Positions 17,770 through 26,287 are shown, numbered from the stretch's first letter. The stretch is DNA of 64,000 bases from Streptosporangium becharense (GCF_014204985.1 NZ_JACHMP010000001.1:868001-932000), one strand, 5' to 3'. Numbers and translations: made by a program. The notes: generated by a model not told the origin, from the sequence alone.

Positions 17770-17813
17770 GACGCCGGGACGCCGGGACGCCGGGACGCCG
17801 GAACGCCGGTCCC
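17770..17813. repeat. GACGCCGGG short tandem repeat
   Basis: About five head-to-tail copies of a 9-base unit in the gap before the cobalamin riboswitch. No coding role is apparent. Confidence 0.7.
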
Positions 17814-17867
17814 GGCCGGTGAGACCCGCACCCGGCTGCGCTAGAGTCGCGTCCGGCACGAACTGAC

Positions 17868-18040
17868 GCGAGGTGCCTCCCCGTGGGGAGGAGAATCGGG
17901 AAGCCGGTGCGATTCCGGCACGGGCCCGCCGCGGTGATCGGGGAGCCGCCGTCCATGCACTCACGTGCGGCCACTGGCCTTTCGGGCTGGGAAGGCGGAC
18001 GGTGCAGGCGTTGATCCGAGAGTCCGAAGACCGGCCTCGC
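17868..18040 (+). ncRNA. Cobalamin (B12) riboswitch
   Basis: The order of conserved blocks matches actinobacterial adenosylcobalamin riboswitches. They are GGTGCC, GGGAAGCCGGTG with its paired CCGGCACGG, CCCGCCGCGGTGA, then CCACTGG ... CTGGGAAGGCGG. The final B12-box-like segment is GAGTCCGAAGACCGGCC at 18020-18036. It lies just upstream of bluB on the same strand. Ligand binding normally lowers expression of the downstream gene. A hairpin at 18047-18065 and the ribosome-binding stretch GCGGGAGCC before bluB form a likely expression platform. Confidence 0.93.
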
Positions 18041-18046
18041 TCCATC

Positions 18047-18091
18047 TGCCACCGCCCGGGTGGCATGACGCAGCGGGAGCCTGCCCTGTGA
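18047..18091 (+). promoter_or_regulatory. Riboswitch expression platform with short upstream reading frame
   Basis: TGCCACC-GCCCG-GGTGGCA forms a hairpin at 18047-18065. A short frame starts at its end (ATG at 18065) and encodes MTQREPAL. Its TGA at 18089-18091 overlaps the GTG of bluB. This could couple bluB translation to a leader peptide, or be chance. Confidence 0.45.
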
Positions 18092-18720
18092 GCACCGACA
18101 TCCAGCCCGACATCTACCAGGTCATCCACCGCCGCCGTGACGTGCGGTCGCAGTTCACCGGTGAGCCCGTCCCCGGCGACGTCCTCGAACGCGTGCTGGA
18201 GGCCGCGCACGCGGCACCCAGTGTCGGACTGTCCCAGCCCTGGGACTTCATCCTCGTCCGGGACCTCGGCACCCGCCGCGCGTTCCACCGCCACGTCCAG
18301 GAGGAGCGGACCCGTTTCGCGGCGTCCCTCACCGGGAGCGCGGCGGAGCGGTTCGCCCGGATCAAGGTCGACGGCGTGCTGGAGTCCAGCCTCTCGGTGG
18401 TCGTCACCTACGACGCCGCCCGGGGAGGTCCCGCGGTGCTGGGCCGGCACGCCATCGCCGACGCCGGCCTGTACTCGGTCTGCCTGGCCGTCCAGAACCT
18501 GTGGCTGGCGGCCACCGCGGAGAACCTGGGAGTCGGCTGGGTCTCGTTCTACCGCGAGCCGTTCGTCCGGAGCCTGCTCGGCATCCCCTCCGGCATCCGC
18601 CCGGTGGCCTGGCTGTGCCTGGGGCCGGTCACCCATGTGGAGGCGGTGCCCGATCTGGAGCGGCACGGGTGGCGCCGGCGCGTCCCGCTGGACGCGGTGG
18701 TCCGTCACGAGCGCTGGTGA
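18088..18720 (+). CDS. bluB: BluB 5,6-dimethylbenzimidazole synthase
   Basis: A 210-residue flavin-destructase of the nitroreductase fold. It starts with a GTG (STDIQPDIYQVIHRRRDVRSQF), and RRRDVRSQF, APSVGLSQPWDFI and VGWVSFYRE are typical of BluB. The enzyme consumes reduced FMN and oxygen to make 5,6-dimethylbenzimidazole, the lower ligand of vitamin B12. The cobalamin riboswitch upstream supports the assignment and predicts repression when B12 is plentiful. The only other plus-strand gene nearby encodes the DsbA-like protein 226 bases downstream. Confidence 0.93.
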   Translation: MSTDIQPDIYQVIHRRRDVRSQFTGEPVPGDVLERVLEAAHAAPSVGLSQPWDFILVRDLGTRRAFHRHVQEERTRFAASLTGSAAERFARIKVDGVLESSLSVVVTYDAARGGPAVLGRHAIADAGLYSVCLAVQNLWLAATAENLGVGWVSFYREPFVRSLLGIPSGIRPVAWLCLGPVTHVEAVPDLERHGWRRRVPLDAVVRHERW

Positions 18721-18837
18721 CGGCAAAGGACGCGCACGCCGTACGGTGACGGGGAACCGGGCGCGGGTACGACGGCCGGAGTCCGGGCACGACGGACAGG
18801 GCACAGGTCCGGGCCGGGCGGGGCTTCGGGGCCGGAT

Positions 18838-18905
18838 CAGGCTCCGGGGTTGAGTCCGGCGCCGGGGTTGAGTCCGGCTCCGGGCCGGGCTTCGAGTCCG
18901 GGGCC
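18838..18905. repeat. Short degenerate repeats between bluB and dsbA-like gene
   Basis: Imperfect copies of GAGTCCGG(C/G)GCCGGGGTT-like units, GC-rich. No function is evident. Confidence 0.5.
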
Positions 18906-18946
18906 GGGCCCGGCGCGGGCACGGCGATCGAAGGAGCATCGAGACA

Positions 18947-19612
18947 GTGGGCAGAGCGACGAGCGGGGCGGCGGACAGGATGATCGCGGACTTCTGGTTC
19001 GACCCGTCCTGCCCCTACACCTGGATCACCTCCCGTTGGCTGCTGGAGGTGGAGAAGGTCCGGCCGGTCGAGGTGCGCTGGCACGTGATGAGCCTGTCGG
19101 TGCTCAACGAGGGCCGGGACGACGATCCCGAAGGCGACCCCGAGGGTTACCTGTGGGTGCCCGTGCGCGTCTGCGCCGCCGTGCTCCGGGAGCACGGTCA
19201 GCAGGCGCTCGGCAGGTTCTACACCGCCCTGTGGACCCGCGGGGACGACCGCGACGAGCAGGACTGGATCGGTTCCCTGCACGACGCGCTGGCCGCCGCG
19301 GGGCTCCCGCGGGAACTGGCCGAGGCCGGGACGTCGACGGCCTACGACGAGGCGGTGCGCGCCTCGCACGCCGAGGGCATGCGCCTGATCGGCGGGGACA
19401 CCGGCGGACACGTCGGCACCCCGGTGGTCGCCGTCACCGGCGCCGATGACGAGCGTGTCGTGTTCTTCGGCCCCGTCCTCTCCAGGATCCCCACCGGGGA
19501 GCGGGCGGGCCGCCTGTGGGACGGGACACTGCTGGTGGCCGGCACCCCGGGCTTCCATGAGCTCAAGGGCCCCCCGCACGAGGAGCCCCGGCTCCGCCCC
19601 GACGGGGCCTGA
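18947..19612 (+). CDS. DsbA-family protein, mycothiol-dependent nitroreductase-like
   Basis: A 221-residue thioredoxin-fold protein with an inserted helical domain. It resembles the actinobacterial Rv2466c group (mycothiol-dependent reductase): DFWFDPSCPYTWITSRWL near residues 15-32 and VGTPVVAV with the cis-proline near 145. The active site is CPYT, so only the first cysteine of the usual CxxC remains, which suits a monothiol mechanism using mycothiol. A GTG start at 18947 is preferred because AAGGAG lies 10 bases upstream. ATG at 18980 would remove 11 residues only. Confidence 0.8.
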   Translation: MGRATSGAADRMIADFWFDPSCPYTWITSRWLLEVEKVRPVEVRWHVMSLSVLNEGRDDDPEGDPEGYLWVPVRVCAAVLREHGQQALGRFYTALWTRGDDRDEQDWIGSLHDALAAAGLPRELAEAGTSTAYDEAVRASHAEGMRLIGGDTGGHVGTPVVAVTGADDERVVFFGPVLSRIPTGERAGRLWDGTLLVAGTPGFHELKGPPHEEPRLRPDGA

Positions 19613-19733
19613 CGGCTCCGCGGCGGAGCGCGGCCGGGGAAACGGCCGCCGGATCCACGTCACGGGATCGCGCCGGCCCGGCGGCGCGATCCCGGTACTT
19701 GACCGGGGAACGTCTCGATGGTCCCATCTCTCA

Positions 19734-19756
19734 TAGTTAGGAACCCTTCCTAACTA
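19734..19756. promoter_or_regulatory. Perfect palindrome upstream of secreted sugar dehydrogenase
   Basis: TAGTTAGGAA-CCC-TTCCTAACTA: two perfect 10-base arms with a 3-base centre, ending 44 bases before the start codon. Similar TTAGGAA/TTCCTAA palindromes occur upstream of secreted carbohydrate-active genes in actinomycetes (from memory), so an operator is likely. Confidence 0.65.
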
Positions 19757-19800
19757 GATCTCCTCGCCCTCTTCCCCCCGAGACAACAGCAGGAGAACCG

Positions 19801-21837
19801 ATGAGACCTTCCATCCGAGCGCGCTCGCTGGCCGGTGCGCTCGTGGCCGGGTTACTGCTCAGCCTTCCGGTGACGTCACCCGCCGCCGCGGCACCGACCC
19901 GGTACGAGGCGGAGAACGCCACCATCTCCCAGGGCACCGTGGACACCAGGCACGCCGGGTTCACCGGGACGGGCTTCGTCGACTACGCCAACGTCGCCGG
20001 CTCCCACGTCGAGTTCACCGTCAACGCGGCGACCGCCGGCAACTACCGTCTGGCGTTCCGTTTCGCCAACGGCACCACCACGGACCGGCCGATGGACATC
20101 TCCGTCAACGGCACGACGGTCTCGGCCGGACTGTCCTTCCCCGGCACCGGTGCGTGGACCACCTGGGTGGAGAAGTCGGTCACCGCGGGTCTCATCGCGG
20201 GCGCCAACAAGGTCCGCGCCACCGCCACCACCGCGAACGGCGGCCCCAACCTCGACCGGCTGAGCGCGTCCGCCCCCGCCGACACCCAACCGCCGACCGC
20301 CCCGGCCGGCCTGCGCGTCGTCGGCGAGATCAGGCCCACCTCCGTGGGCCTGGCCTGGAACGCGTCCACCGACGACGTCGGCGTCTCCCAGTACAGGATC
20401 TACAACGGCGGGAACGTGCTCGTCACCGTGGGCGGCAACATCACGAGCCTCACGGTGCCCGGTCTGACACCCAACACGCGGTACGTGTTCAGCGTGCTGG
20501 CCTACGACGCCGCGGGCAACCCCTCCCAGGGCAGCAACAGCGTCGACCTCACCACACCGCCGGGCGGCGACACCACGCCGCCGAGCACGCCCGCCGGCCT
20601 GCACGCCACCGGCGTCACGGCGAACACCGTCACGCTGGGCTGGAACGCCTCGACCGACGACGTCGGCGTGACCGGCTACAACGTCTACCGCGACGGCACG
20701 AGGATCGCCACGGTGCCGGACCTCACCGCGACCGTGGACGGGCTGACGCCCGACACGGCCTACTCCTTCGAGGTCGAGGCGTTCGACGCCGACGACAACG
20801 TCTCGCCCCGCACCGCACCGCTGCCGGTGAGGACGACCGGTACCGCGGGCGGCGGCGACCCCGTCTACGACCGGGACGTCACCAAGCTCGACCTGGCGTG
20901 GGGCGTCACGTTCCTGCCGGACGACAGCGCGCTGGTCGCCGAGCGCGACCGGTTCGAAATCGTACGGGTCACCCCGAACGGGCAGAAGACGGTGGTCGGC
21001 AAGATCACCGAGGCGACGACCACCGGCGGCGAGGGCGGCCTCCTCGGCCTGGCCGCCTCCCCGAACTTCGCCGCCGACCGCTACGTCTATGCCTTCCACA
21101 CGGCCTCGTCCGACAACCGGGTCGTCCGGTTCAAGTACGAGAACGGGCGGATCGGCGCTCGCGAGCCGATCGTCACCGGCATAGCCAAGAACCGGTTCCA
21201 CAACGGTGGGCAGATCAAGTTCGGCCCCGACGGCTACCTGTACATCACCACCGGTGACGGCCAGGACGGCAACCGGGCACAGAACCTCGGCTCGCTCAAC
21301 GGCAAGATCCTGCGCGTGACGCCGACGGGCGCCGGCGCCCCGGGCAACCCGTTCCCGAACGCGCCGCGCGTCTACTCCCTGGGGCACCGCAATCCGCAGG
21401 GCATCGCCTGGGACTCCAGGGGACAGCTGTGGGAGTCCGAGTTCGGCAACAGCACCTGGGACGAGCTCAACCTGATCCAGCCGGGCAAGAACTACGGTTG
21501 GCCCAACTGCGAGGGCAGGTGCGACAACACGGCCTACGTCAACCCGGTCCGGCAGTGGGATGTGGCTTCCGCCTCGCCGAGCGGCATCGAGATCGTGAAC
21601 GACTGGATCTACATGGCGGCGGTCCGCGGCCAGCGGCTCTGGGTCATGAGGATCGACGGCAGCACGACCGACACGCCCAGGGCGTTCTTCAGCGGCCGGT
21701 GGGGCCGCCTGCGCACGGTCGTCAGGACGCCCGACGGCGGGCTCTGGCTGACCTCCACCAACAATGACAAGAACGGCGGCACGCCGTCGGTGCTCGACAA
21801 CGTGATCGTGCGGCTGAAGTTCGCCCCGCCGGCGTGA
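19801..21837 (+). CDS. Secreted CBM-FN3-FN3-PQQ-dependent sugar dehydrogenase
   Basis: A 678-residue exported protein. Residues 1 to about 31 are a signal peptide ending SPAAAA. A carbohydrate-binding module of the CBM6/35 type (YEAENATISQG ... GFTGTGFVDYAN) spans about 35-155. Two fibronectin type III domains follow at about 165-255 and 260-345. A six-bladed glucose/sorbosone dehydrogenase domain covers about 355-675, with WGVTFLPDDSALVAERD, FHNGGQIKFGPDGYLYITTGD and GHRNPQGIAWD. It probably oxidises sugars at a polysaccharide surface and may feed electrons to partner oxidases. AGGAGAA precedes the ATG. A strong terminator follows. Confidence 0.88.
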   Translation: MRPSIRARSLAGALVAGLLLSLPVTSPAAAAPTRYEAENATISQGTVDTRHAGFTGTGFVDYANVAGSHVEFTVNAATAGNYRLAFRFANGTTTDRPMDISVNGTTVSAGLSFPGTGAWTTWVEKSVTAGLIAGANKVRATATTANGGPNLDRLSASAPADTQPPTAPAGLRVVGEIRPTSVGLAWNASTDDVGVSQYRIYNGGNVLVTVGGNITSLTVPGLTPNTRYVFSVLAYDAAGNPSQGSNSVDLTTPPGGDTTPPSTPAGLHATGVTANTVTLGWNASTDDVGVTGYNVYRDGTRIATVPDLTATVDGLTPDTAYSFEVEAFDADDNVSPRTAPLPVRTTGTAGGGDPVYDRDVTKLDLAWGVTFLPDDSALVAERDRFEIVRVTPNGQKTVVGKITEATTTGGEGGLLGLAASPNFAADRYVYAFHTASSDNRVVRFKYENGRIGAREPIVTGIAKNRFHNGGQIKFGPDGYLYITTGDGQDGNRAQNLGSLNGKILRVTPTGAGAPGNPFPNAPRVYSLGHRNPQGIAWDSRGQLWESEFGNSTWDELNLIQPGKNYGWPNCEGRCDNTAYVNPVRQWDVASASPSGIEIVNDWIYMAAVRGQRLWVMRIDGSTTDTPRAFFSGRWGRLRTVVRTPDGGLWLTSTNNDKNGGTPSVLDNVIVRLKFAPPA

Positions 21838-21875
21838 GACCGGCGACGGCTCGGACACCGGCATCCGACGGAACG

Positions 21876-21913
21876 GGTCCGGGCGGGACGGAGTGATCCG
21901 TCCCGCCCGGACC
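21876..21913 (+). terminator. Terminator after the sugar dehydrogenase gene
   Basis: A perfect 17-bp stem (arms 21876-21892 and 21897-21913) with a GTGA loop, 38 bases after the stop. No T-run follows, as is common in this GC range. Confidence 0.75.
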
Positions 21914-21996
21914 GGACCCGCCCTCCTCCCCCGCCGCCGGGTGGGACGGCCCGCCTTCCTCACGTCGCCACGCGAGGCAGGCCCGGCGCCTTCGCG

Positions 21997-22035
21997 TCGC
22001 CGTCGAATGTCGCCGTCGAATGTCGCCGCCGAATG
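21997..22035. repeat. Three tandem 13-bp repeats
   Basis: Three copies of TCGCCGTCGAATG (the third with one change) between the terminators of the convergent genes. Confidence 0.75.
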
Positions 22036-22042
22036 AGGACGA

Positions 22043-22089
22043 CTCCGCGGCGGGCGTCCGCTCCCCCGAGCCGGACGCCCGCCGCGGAG
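22043..22089 (-). terminator. Terminator of dctA
   Basis: A perfect 18-bp inverted repeat (arms 22043-22060 and 22072-22089) with an 11-base loop, ending 15 bases from the dctA stop on the minus strand. Confidence 0.75.
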
Positions 22090-22104
22090 CCGGTCGGCTC
22101 CGTA

Positions 22105-23481
22105 CTACGCCGGTGACATGACCTCCCTGTCCCGGTCCGCCCCCCTGCCGTCCTGCTCGGCGGACGGCGGGGACGCGGGCGGCGAGTCGTCGTGCTCGTC
22201 GAGGAGGGTGGTCTCGTCGAACGGCGCCCGCCCCGACAGCACCTCGGTGGCGCGTGTCCGGTCGAACTCGCCGGTCCAGGTGCCGATCAGCACGGTGGCG
22301 ACCGCGTTGCCGGCGAAGTTGGTCAGTGCCCGCGCCTCGGACATGAAGCGGTCGATGCCGACGATCAGGCCGACGCCGTCGACGAGGTCGGGACGGTGCG
22401 ACTGCAGGCCGCCGGCGAGCGTGGCCAGGCCCGCGCCGGTGACCCCGGCGGCGCCCTTGGAGGCGATCATCATGAAGACCAGCAGGGAGAGCTGCTCGCC
22501 CATGGCGAGCGGGGCGCCCGTGGCGCTCGCGATGAACAGGGTGGCCATGGTGAGGTAGATGGCGGTGCCGTCCAGGTTGAAGGAGTAGCCGGTCGGCACG
22601 GTGATGCCGACGACGGGCCGGCTCACGCCCAGGTGCTCCATCTTGGCGATCAGGCGGGGCAGGGCCGACTCCGAGGAGGAGGTCGACAGGATCAGCAGGA
22701 ACTCCCGGCCGAGGTAGCGGAGCAGCGAGAACAGGCTGACCCGCGCCACCAGCCAGAGCATCGGCCCGAGGACCGCCAGCACGAAGATCAGGCAGGTCAC
22801 GTAGAAGGCGAGCATGATCACGCCGAGGCTCTTGAGCGCGTCCACGCCGGTGGCGCCGACCACCGCGGCGATCGCGCCGAGGGCACCGACCGGGGCCGCC
22901 CACATGATCATGGAGAGGATCCGGAAGACGAGCCGCTGGATGTGCCCGATGCCGTTCAGGATGGGCGTGGCCCGTTCCCCCATCGCCTGCAGGGCGAACC
23001 CGGCGAGCAGCGCGACGAGGAGGGTCTGCAGCACCTGCCCCTCGGTGAACGCCGACACCAGCGTGGTGGGGATGATCCCGAGCACGAACGTCACCGTGTC
23101 GCTCTCGCCGCCCTTGGCGGCCTCCGCCGCGGCGGCCTGGCGCAGCTCGTCGGTGAGCTGGAGACCCTGGCCGGGGTCGATCAGGTTGCCCACCACCAGG
23201 CCGATGCCCAGCGCGACGGTCGACATGGCCAGGAAGTAGCCGAGCGCGAGGCCGCCGACCCGGCCGACCTTGGCCGCCTTGGTGACCGACCCGACCCCGA
23301 GCACGATGGTGCAGAAGATGATGGGGCTGATCATCATCTTGATGAGCGCGACGAAGGCCGTGCCCAGCGGCTTCAGCGCCTGGCCGAGATCGGGTGCCGC
23401 CAGGCCGATCACGACGCCGACGACCACGGCGGCGATGACGGCTATGTAGAGGTAGTGTGTTCGATCTCGCCTCACGGACAT
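22105..23481 (-). CDS. dctA: DctA-type C4-dicarboxylate/cation symporter
   Basis: A 458-residue membrane carrier of the DAACS family. It shows KMMISPIIFCTIVLGV, the serine-rich re-entrant loop STSSSESALPRL, and GYSFNLDGTAIY, which form the substrate and cation sites. The C-terminal 60 residues are charged and cytoplasmic. It imports succinate, fumarate or malate using protons or sodium; glutamate/aspartate carriers are the other possibility. It is divergent from a DcuS/DctS-like sensor kinase and regulator, the classical pairing that induces dctA in response to dicarboxylates. A Crp-type box lies between. Confidence 0.9.
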   Translation of the reverse strand: MSVRRDRTHYLYIAVIAAVVVGVVIGLAAPDLGQALKPLGTAFVALIKMMISPIIFCTIVLGVGSVTKAAKVGRVGGLALGYFLAMSTVALGIGLVVGNLIDPGQGLQLTDELRQAAAAEAAKGGESDTVTFVLGIIPTTLVSAFTEGQVLQTLLVALLAGFALQAMGERATPILNGIGHIQRLVFRILSMIMWAAPVGALGAIAAVVGATGVDALKSLGVIMLAFYVTCLIFVLAVLGPMLWLVARVSLFSLLRYLGREFLLILSTSSSESALPRLIAKMEHLGVSRPVVGITVPTGYSFNLDGTAIYLTMATLFIASATGAPLAMGEQLSLLVFMMIASKGAAGVTGAGLATLAGGLQSHRPDLVDGVGLIVGIDRFMSEARALTNFAGNAVATVLIGTWTGEFDRTRATEVLSGRAPFDETTLLDEHDDSPPASPPSAEQDGRGADRDREVMSPA

Positions 23482-23534
23482 GCGCTCTCCCCGTCCTGGA
23501 TGGGAACTCCGGTCAGGCGACTATGGGCCTCTTC

Positions 23535-23550
23535 TGTGACCCACGTCACC
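23535..23550. promoter_or_regulatory. Candidate Crp/GlxR-type site
   Basis: TGTGA-CCCACG-TCACC matches TGTGA-N6-TCACA at nine of ten arm positions. It lies between the divergent dctA and sensor kinase genes. Control of dicarboxylate uptake by a cAMP-type regulator would be sensible. Confidence 0.5.
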
Positions 23551-23568
23551 ATTGCGTACATTTCGTTC

Positions 23569-25194
23569 GTGAACTTGAAGAAACTGTCCAGTCACATACG
23601 CGGCTGGAGCCTGGCCAGGCAGATGCTGGCGTTGCAGATCGTCGTGGTGGGGGTCACCGTGGCGGGCGGCGCGACCCTGGCCTTCCTTCAGGCGGGAGAC
23701 CTGCTCCGCGACGAGGCCGCCGGCACCGCCAGGGCGGTCGCCGTCAGCGTGGCCGACTCCCCGTCGGTCCTCGCCGCCATGGGCGACTCGGCCGTCCTGC
23801 AGCCGTACGCGGAACGGGTCCGGCGGGAGACGGGCGTCGACTTCGTCACGATCATGGGCGTTGACGGCGTGCGCTACACCCACCCCAACCCGGCGCAGAT
23901 CGGTCACCGTTTCCTCGGCACCATCGCACCCGCGCTGGCCGGTCGGACCTTCACCGAGACCTACACCGGCACGCTCGGCCCGTCGGTGCGCGCCGTCGCC
24001 CCGGTGCGCGACGCGCGGGGCCGGGTGACGGGCCTGGTCAGCGCGGGCATCACGATCGACAGGATCAGCGCCAGGCTCCGCGAGCAGATCGCCGGCGCGG
24101 CGCTGATCGGGGTGCTCGGCCTGTCCGTCGGCGGAGCCGGCACCTACCTCGTCGGCAGCCGGCTGCGCCGCCAGACCCACGGGATGGGCCCGGCCGAGCT
24201 CAGCCGGATGTACGAGTACCACGACGCGATCCTGCACGCCGTGCGGGAAGGGCTGCTGCTCGTCGACCCCTCGGGCACGGTCACGCTCTGCAACGACGGC
24301 GCCCGCGAGCTGCTGGGCCTGGACGGGGAGGTGGCCGGACGGCGCATCACCGCGCTGGGGCTGCCCGCCTCCCTCGCGGAGCGGCTGTCGACCGGCGAGA
24401 ACCGTACCGACGAGATCCACATGACCGGGGAGCGGACGCTCGTGGTGAACGCCGCGGTGGTGCGCTCGGGCTCCCGCTCGCTCGGCACGGTGGTCACCCT
24501 GCGCGACCACACCGAACTGCAGTCGCTGGCCGGGCAGCTCGACGCCGAGCGCGGCTTCGCCGACTCGCTGCGCGCCGCCGCGCACGAGGCGGCCAACCGG
24601 CTGCACACCGTCATCGCCCTCGTCGAGCTGGGCCGCACCGAGCAGGCCGTGGCCTTCGCGACCGAGGAGATCAGGGCGGCGCAGCGGCTGACCGACCGGG
24701 TGGTGGACGCCGTGCGCGAACCGGTGCTCGCCGCGCTGCTGCTGGGCAAGAGCGCCGAGGCCGGGGAACGGGGGGTGGAACTGGTGATCACCCCGGACAG
24801 CGGGCTCGACGACATCGGCCTGGACTCACGGGATCTGGTGACGATCCTCGGCAACCTGATAGACAACGCGGTGGACGCGGCCATGACGGGCGCGCCGCCC
24901 GCACGGGTGGAGGTGCGGCTGCGGGTCGACGAGACGGCCTTCCTGATCAGTGTGGCCGACAGCGGCCCGGGGCTGGACCCCGCCACGGCGGGTGAGGCGT
25001 TCCGGCGCGGCTGGACCACCAAGGGCGACGGCCGCGGCCTCGGTCTGGCCATGGTCGGCCAGGCGGTCCGCCGCCTGGGCGGGACGATCGACGTCGGCCC
25101 GCCGGCCGGGACCGCCGGTCCGGGCATCGGGGAGACCGGGACGGGTGCGGTGTTCACCGTACGACTGCCGCTGCGCGGGAAGGAGGGGTCATGA
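23569..25194 (+). CDS. DcuS/CitA-family sensor histidine kinase
   Basis: A 541-residue sensor kinase. A first membrane segment (about 15-37) and a second (about 176-198) enclose an extracytoplasmic PAS-like domain with FVTIMGVDGVRYTHPNPAQIG, as in citrate and C4-dicarboxylate sensors. A cytoplasmic PAS domain (about 215-330) follows. The phospho-acceptor region AAHEAANRLHTVIAL is of the DcuS/CitA type. The ATPase has GNLIDNAVDAA and DSGPGLD. The GTG at 23569 is the best start I can see; another GTG at 23536 is in frame, and neither has a clear ribosome site. It overlaps the regulator gene by 4 bases. Confidence 0.88.
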   Translation: MNLKKLSSHIRGWSLARQMLALQIVVVGVTVAGGATLAFLQAGDLLRDEAAGTARAVAVSVADSPSVLAAMGDSAVLQPYAERVRRETGVDFVTIMGVDGVRYTHPNPAQIGHRFLGTIAPALAGRTFTETYTGTLGPSVRAVAPVRDARGRVTGLVSAGITIDRISARLREQIAGAALIGVLGLSVGGAGTYLVGSRLRRQTHGMGPAELSRMYEYHDAILHAVREGLLLVDPSGTVTLCNDGARELLGLDGEVAGRRITALGLPASLAERLSTGENRTDEIHMTGERTLVVNAAVVRSGSRSLGTVVTLRDHTELQSLAGQLDAERGFADSLRAAAHEAANRLHTVIALVELGRTEQAVAFATEEIRAAQRLTDRVVDAVREPVLAALLLGKSAEAGERGVELVITPDSGLDDIGLDSRDLVTILGNLIDNAVDAAMTGAPPARVEVRLRVDETAFLISVADSGPGLDPATAGEAFRRGWTTKGDGRGLGLAMVGQAVRRLGGTIDVGPPAGTAGPGIGETGTGAVFTVRLPLRGKEGS

Positions 25195-25862
25195 TCTCGG
25201 TACTGGTCGTGGAGGACGAGGAGATCACGGCCGAGGCGAACCGGCTCTTCGTGGAGCGGGTGCCGGGCTTCCGGGTGGTGGGGGTGGCCCGGTCGGGCGG
25301 GGAGGCGTTGCGGTTCCTCCGGCGGGAACCCGCCGACCTGGTCCTGCTCGACCTCTACCTGCCCGACATGCACGGGCTGGACGTGTGCCGGGCGCTGCGG
25401 GCCGCGGGGGTGATGTCGGACGTCATCGCGGTCACCTCGGCGCGTGACCTGTCGGTGGTGAGATCGGCGGTCTCGGTCGGGGTGGCCCAGTACCTGCTCA
25501 AACCGTTCACGTTCGCCACGCTGAGCGAGAAGCTGACCCGCTACGCGGAGTTCAGGTCGTCGGTCGCGGGCTCCGGGGAGGCCAGCGGGCAGGGCGAGGT
25601 GGACCGGGCGCTGGCGGCCCTGCGCGGCCCGGCGCGGACCCCCCTGCCGAAGGGGATGACACAGGCGACCCTGGACGCGGTGCTCACGGAGCTGCGCAGG
25701 GCCCCCGGCGGCCTGTCGGCGCAGACCGCCGGGGCGGCGATAGGGGTCTCCCGGGTGACGGCCCGCCGTTACCTGGAGCACCTGACCGAGATCGGGATCA
25801 CCAGCAGGATCCCCCAGTACGGCGGGGTCGGGCGCCCCGAGTTGCTCTACCGCATCACCTGA
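25191..25862 (+). CDS. DcuR/CitB-family response regulator
   Basis: A 223-residue regulator starting inside the kinase stop codon (ATGA). The receiver domain has Glu8-Asp9, phospho-acceptor Asp54 (LLDLYLPDMHG), Thr in AVTSAR and Lys in LLKPFTF. The C-terminal part has SAQTAGAAIGVSRVTARRYLEHL, the helix-turn-helix typical of DcuR/CitB rather than OmpR or LuxR types. With the kinase it probably activates dctA when dicarboxylates are present outside the cell. Confidence 0.9.
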   Translation: MISVLVVEDEEITAEANRLFVERVPGFRVVGVARSGGEALRFLRREPADLVLLDLYLPDMHGLDVCRALRAAGVMSDVIAVTSARDLSVVRSAVSVGVAQYLLKPFTFATLSEKLTRYAEFRSSVAGSGEASGQGEVDRALAALRGPARTPLPKGMTQATLDAVLTELRRAPGGLSAQTAGAAIGVSRVTARRYLEHLTEIGITSRIPQYGGVGRPELLYRIT

Positions 25863-25942
25863 CGGCTGTGGCGTCACGAGGCCCGTGGAACTGGTAGGAA
25901 AAAGGCAGCCCGCCCTGCCACCCGCGGGCGAAGGAGCGAAGC

Positions 25943-26287
25943 ATGACCCTTTTCACGGTCTCAGCGAACATGCTCGGCACGACACTCGTCGTACGGGCGT
26001 GCGGGGAGCTCGACTACCGGAACGCCCCGGTGTTCCGCAGCGAGCTGACCAGGGCGTGGGAGGCCACGACGCCTCCCACGGTCGTCATCGACCTCGCCGG
26101 ACTCACCTTCTGCGACTCCACGGGCATGGCGGAGCTGATCCTGGGGCTCCAGCGCAGCCGCGCGCTGGGCACGCGTCTGGTGCTCGCCGGCGTGCACGGC
26201 ACGCTGGAGCGGATTCTCGCCATCACCGGCCTGCGCTCCGCGTTCGAGGTGTTCGACTCCGCCGAGGAGGCCGTGCAGGGCGCCTGA
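25943..26287 (+). CDS. STAS-domain anti-sigma factor antagonist
   Basis: A 114-residue single-domain protein of the SpoIIAA/RsbV type. VIDLAGLTFCDSTGMAELI carries the DSTG motif with the regulatory Ser59. Such proteins bind an anti-sigma kinase and release a sigma factor when unphosphorylated. No sigma factor or anti-sigma kinase is adjacent, so its partner is elsewhere. The SpoIIE-type phosphatase at 62288-63514 is of the class that dephosphorylates such proteins, but 36 kb separates them. Confidence 0.9.
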   Translation: MTLFTVSANMLGTTLVVRACGELDYRNAPVFRSELTRAWEATTPPTVVIDLAGLTFCDSTGMAELILGLQRSRALGTRLVLAGVHGTLERILAITGLRSAFEVFDSAEEAVQGA

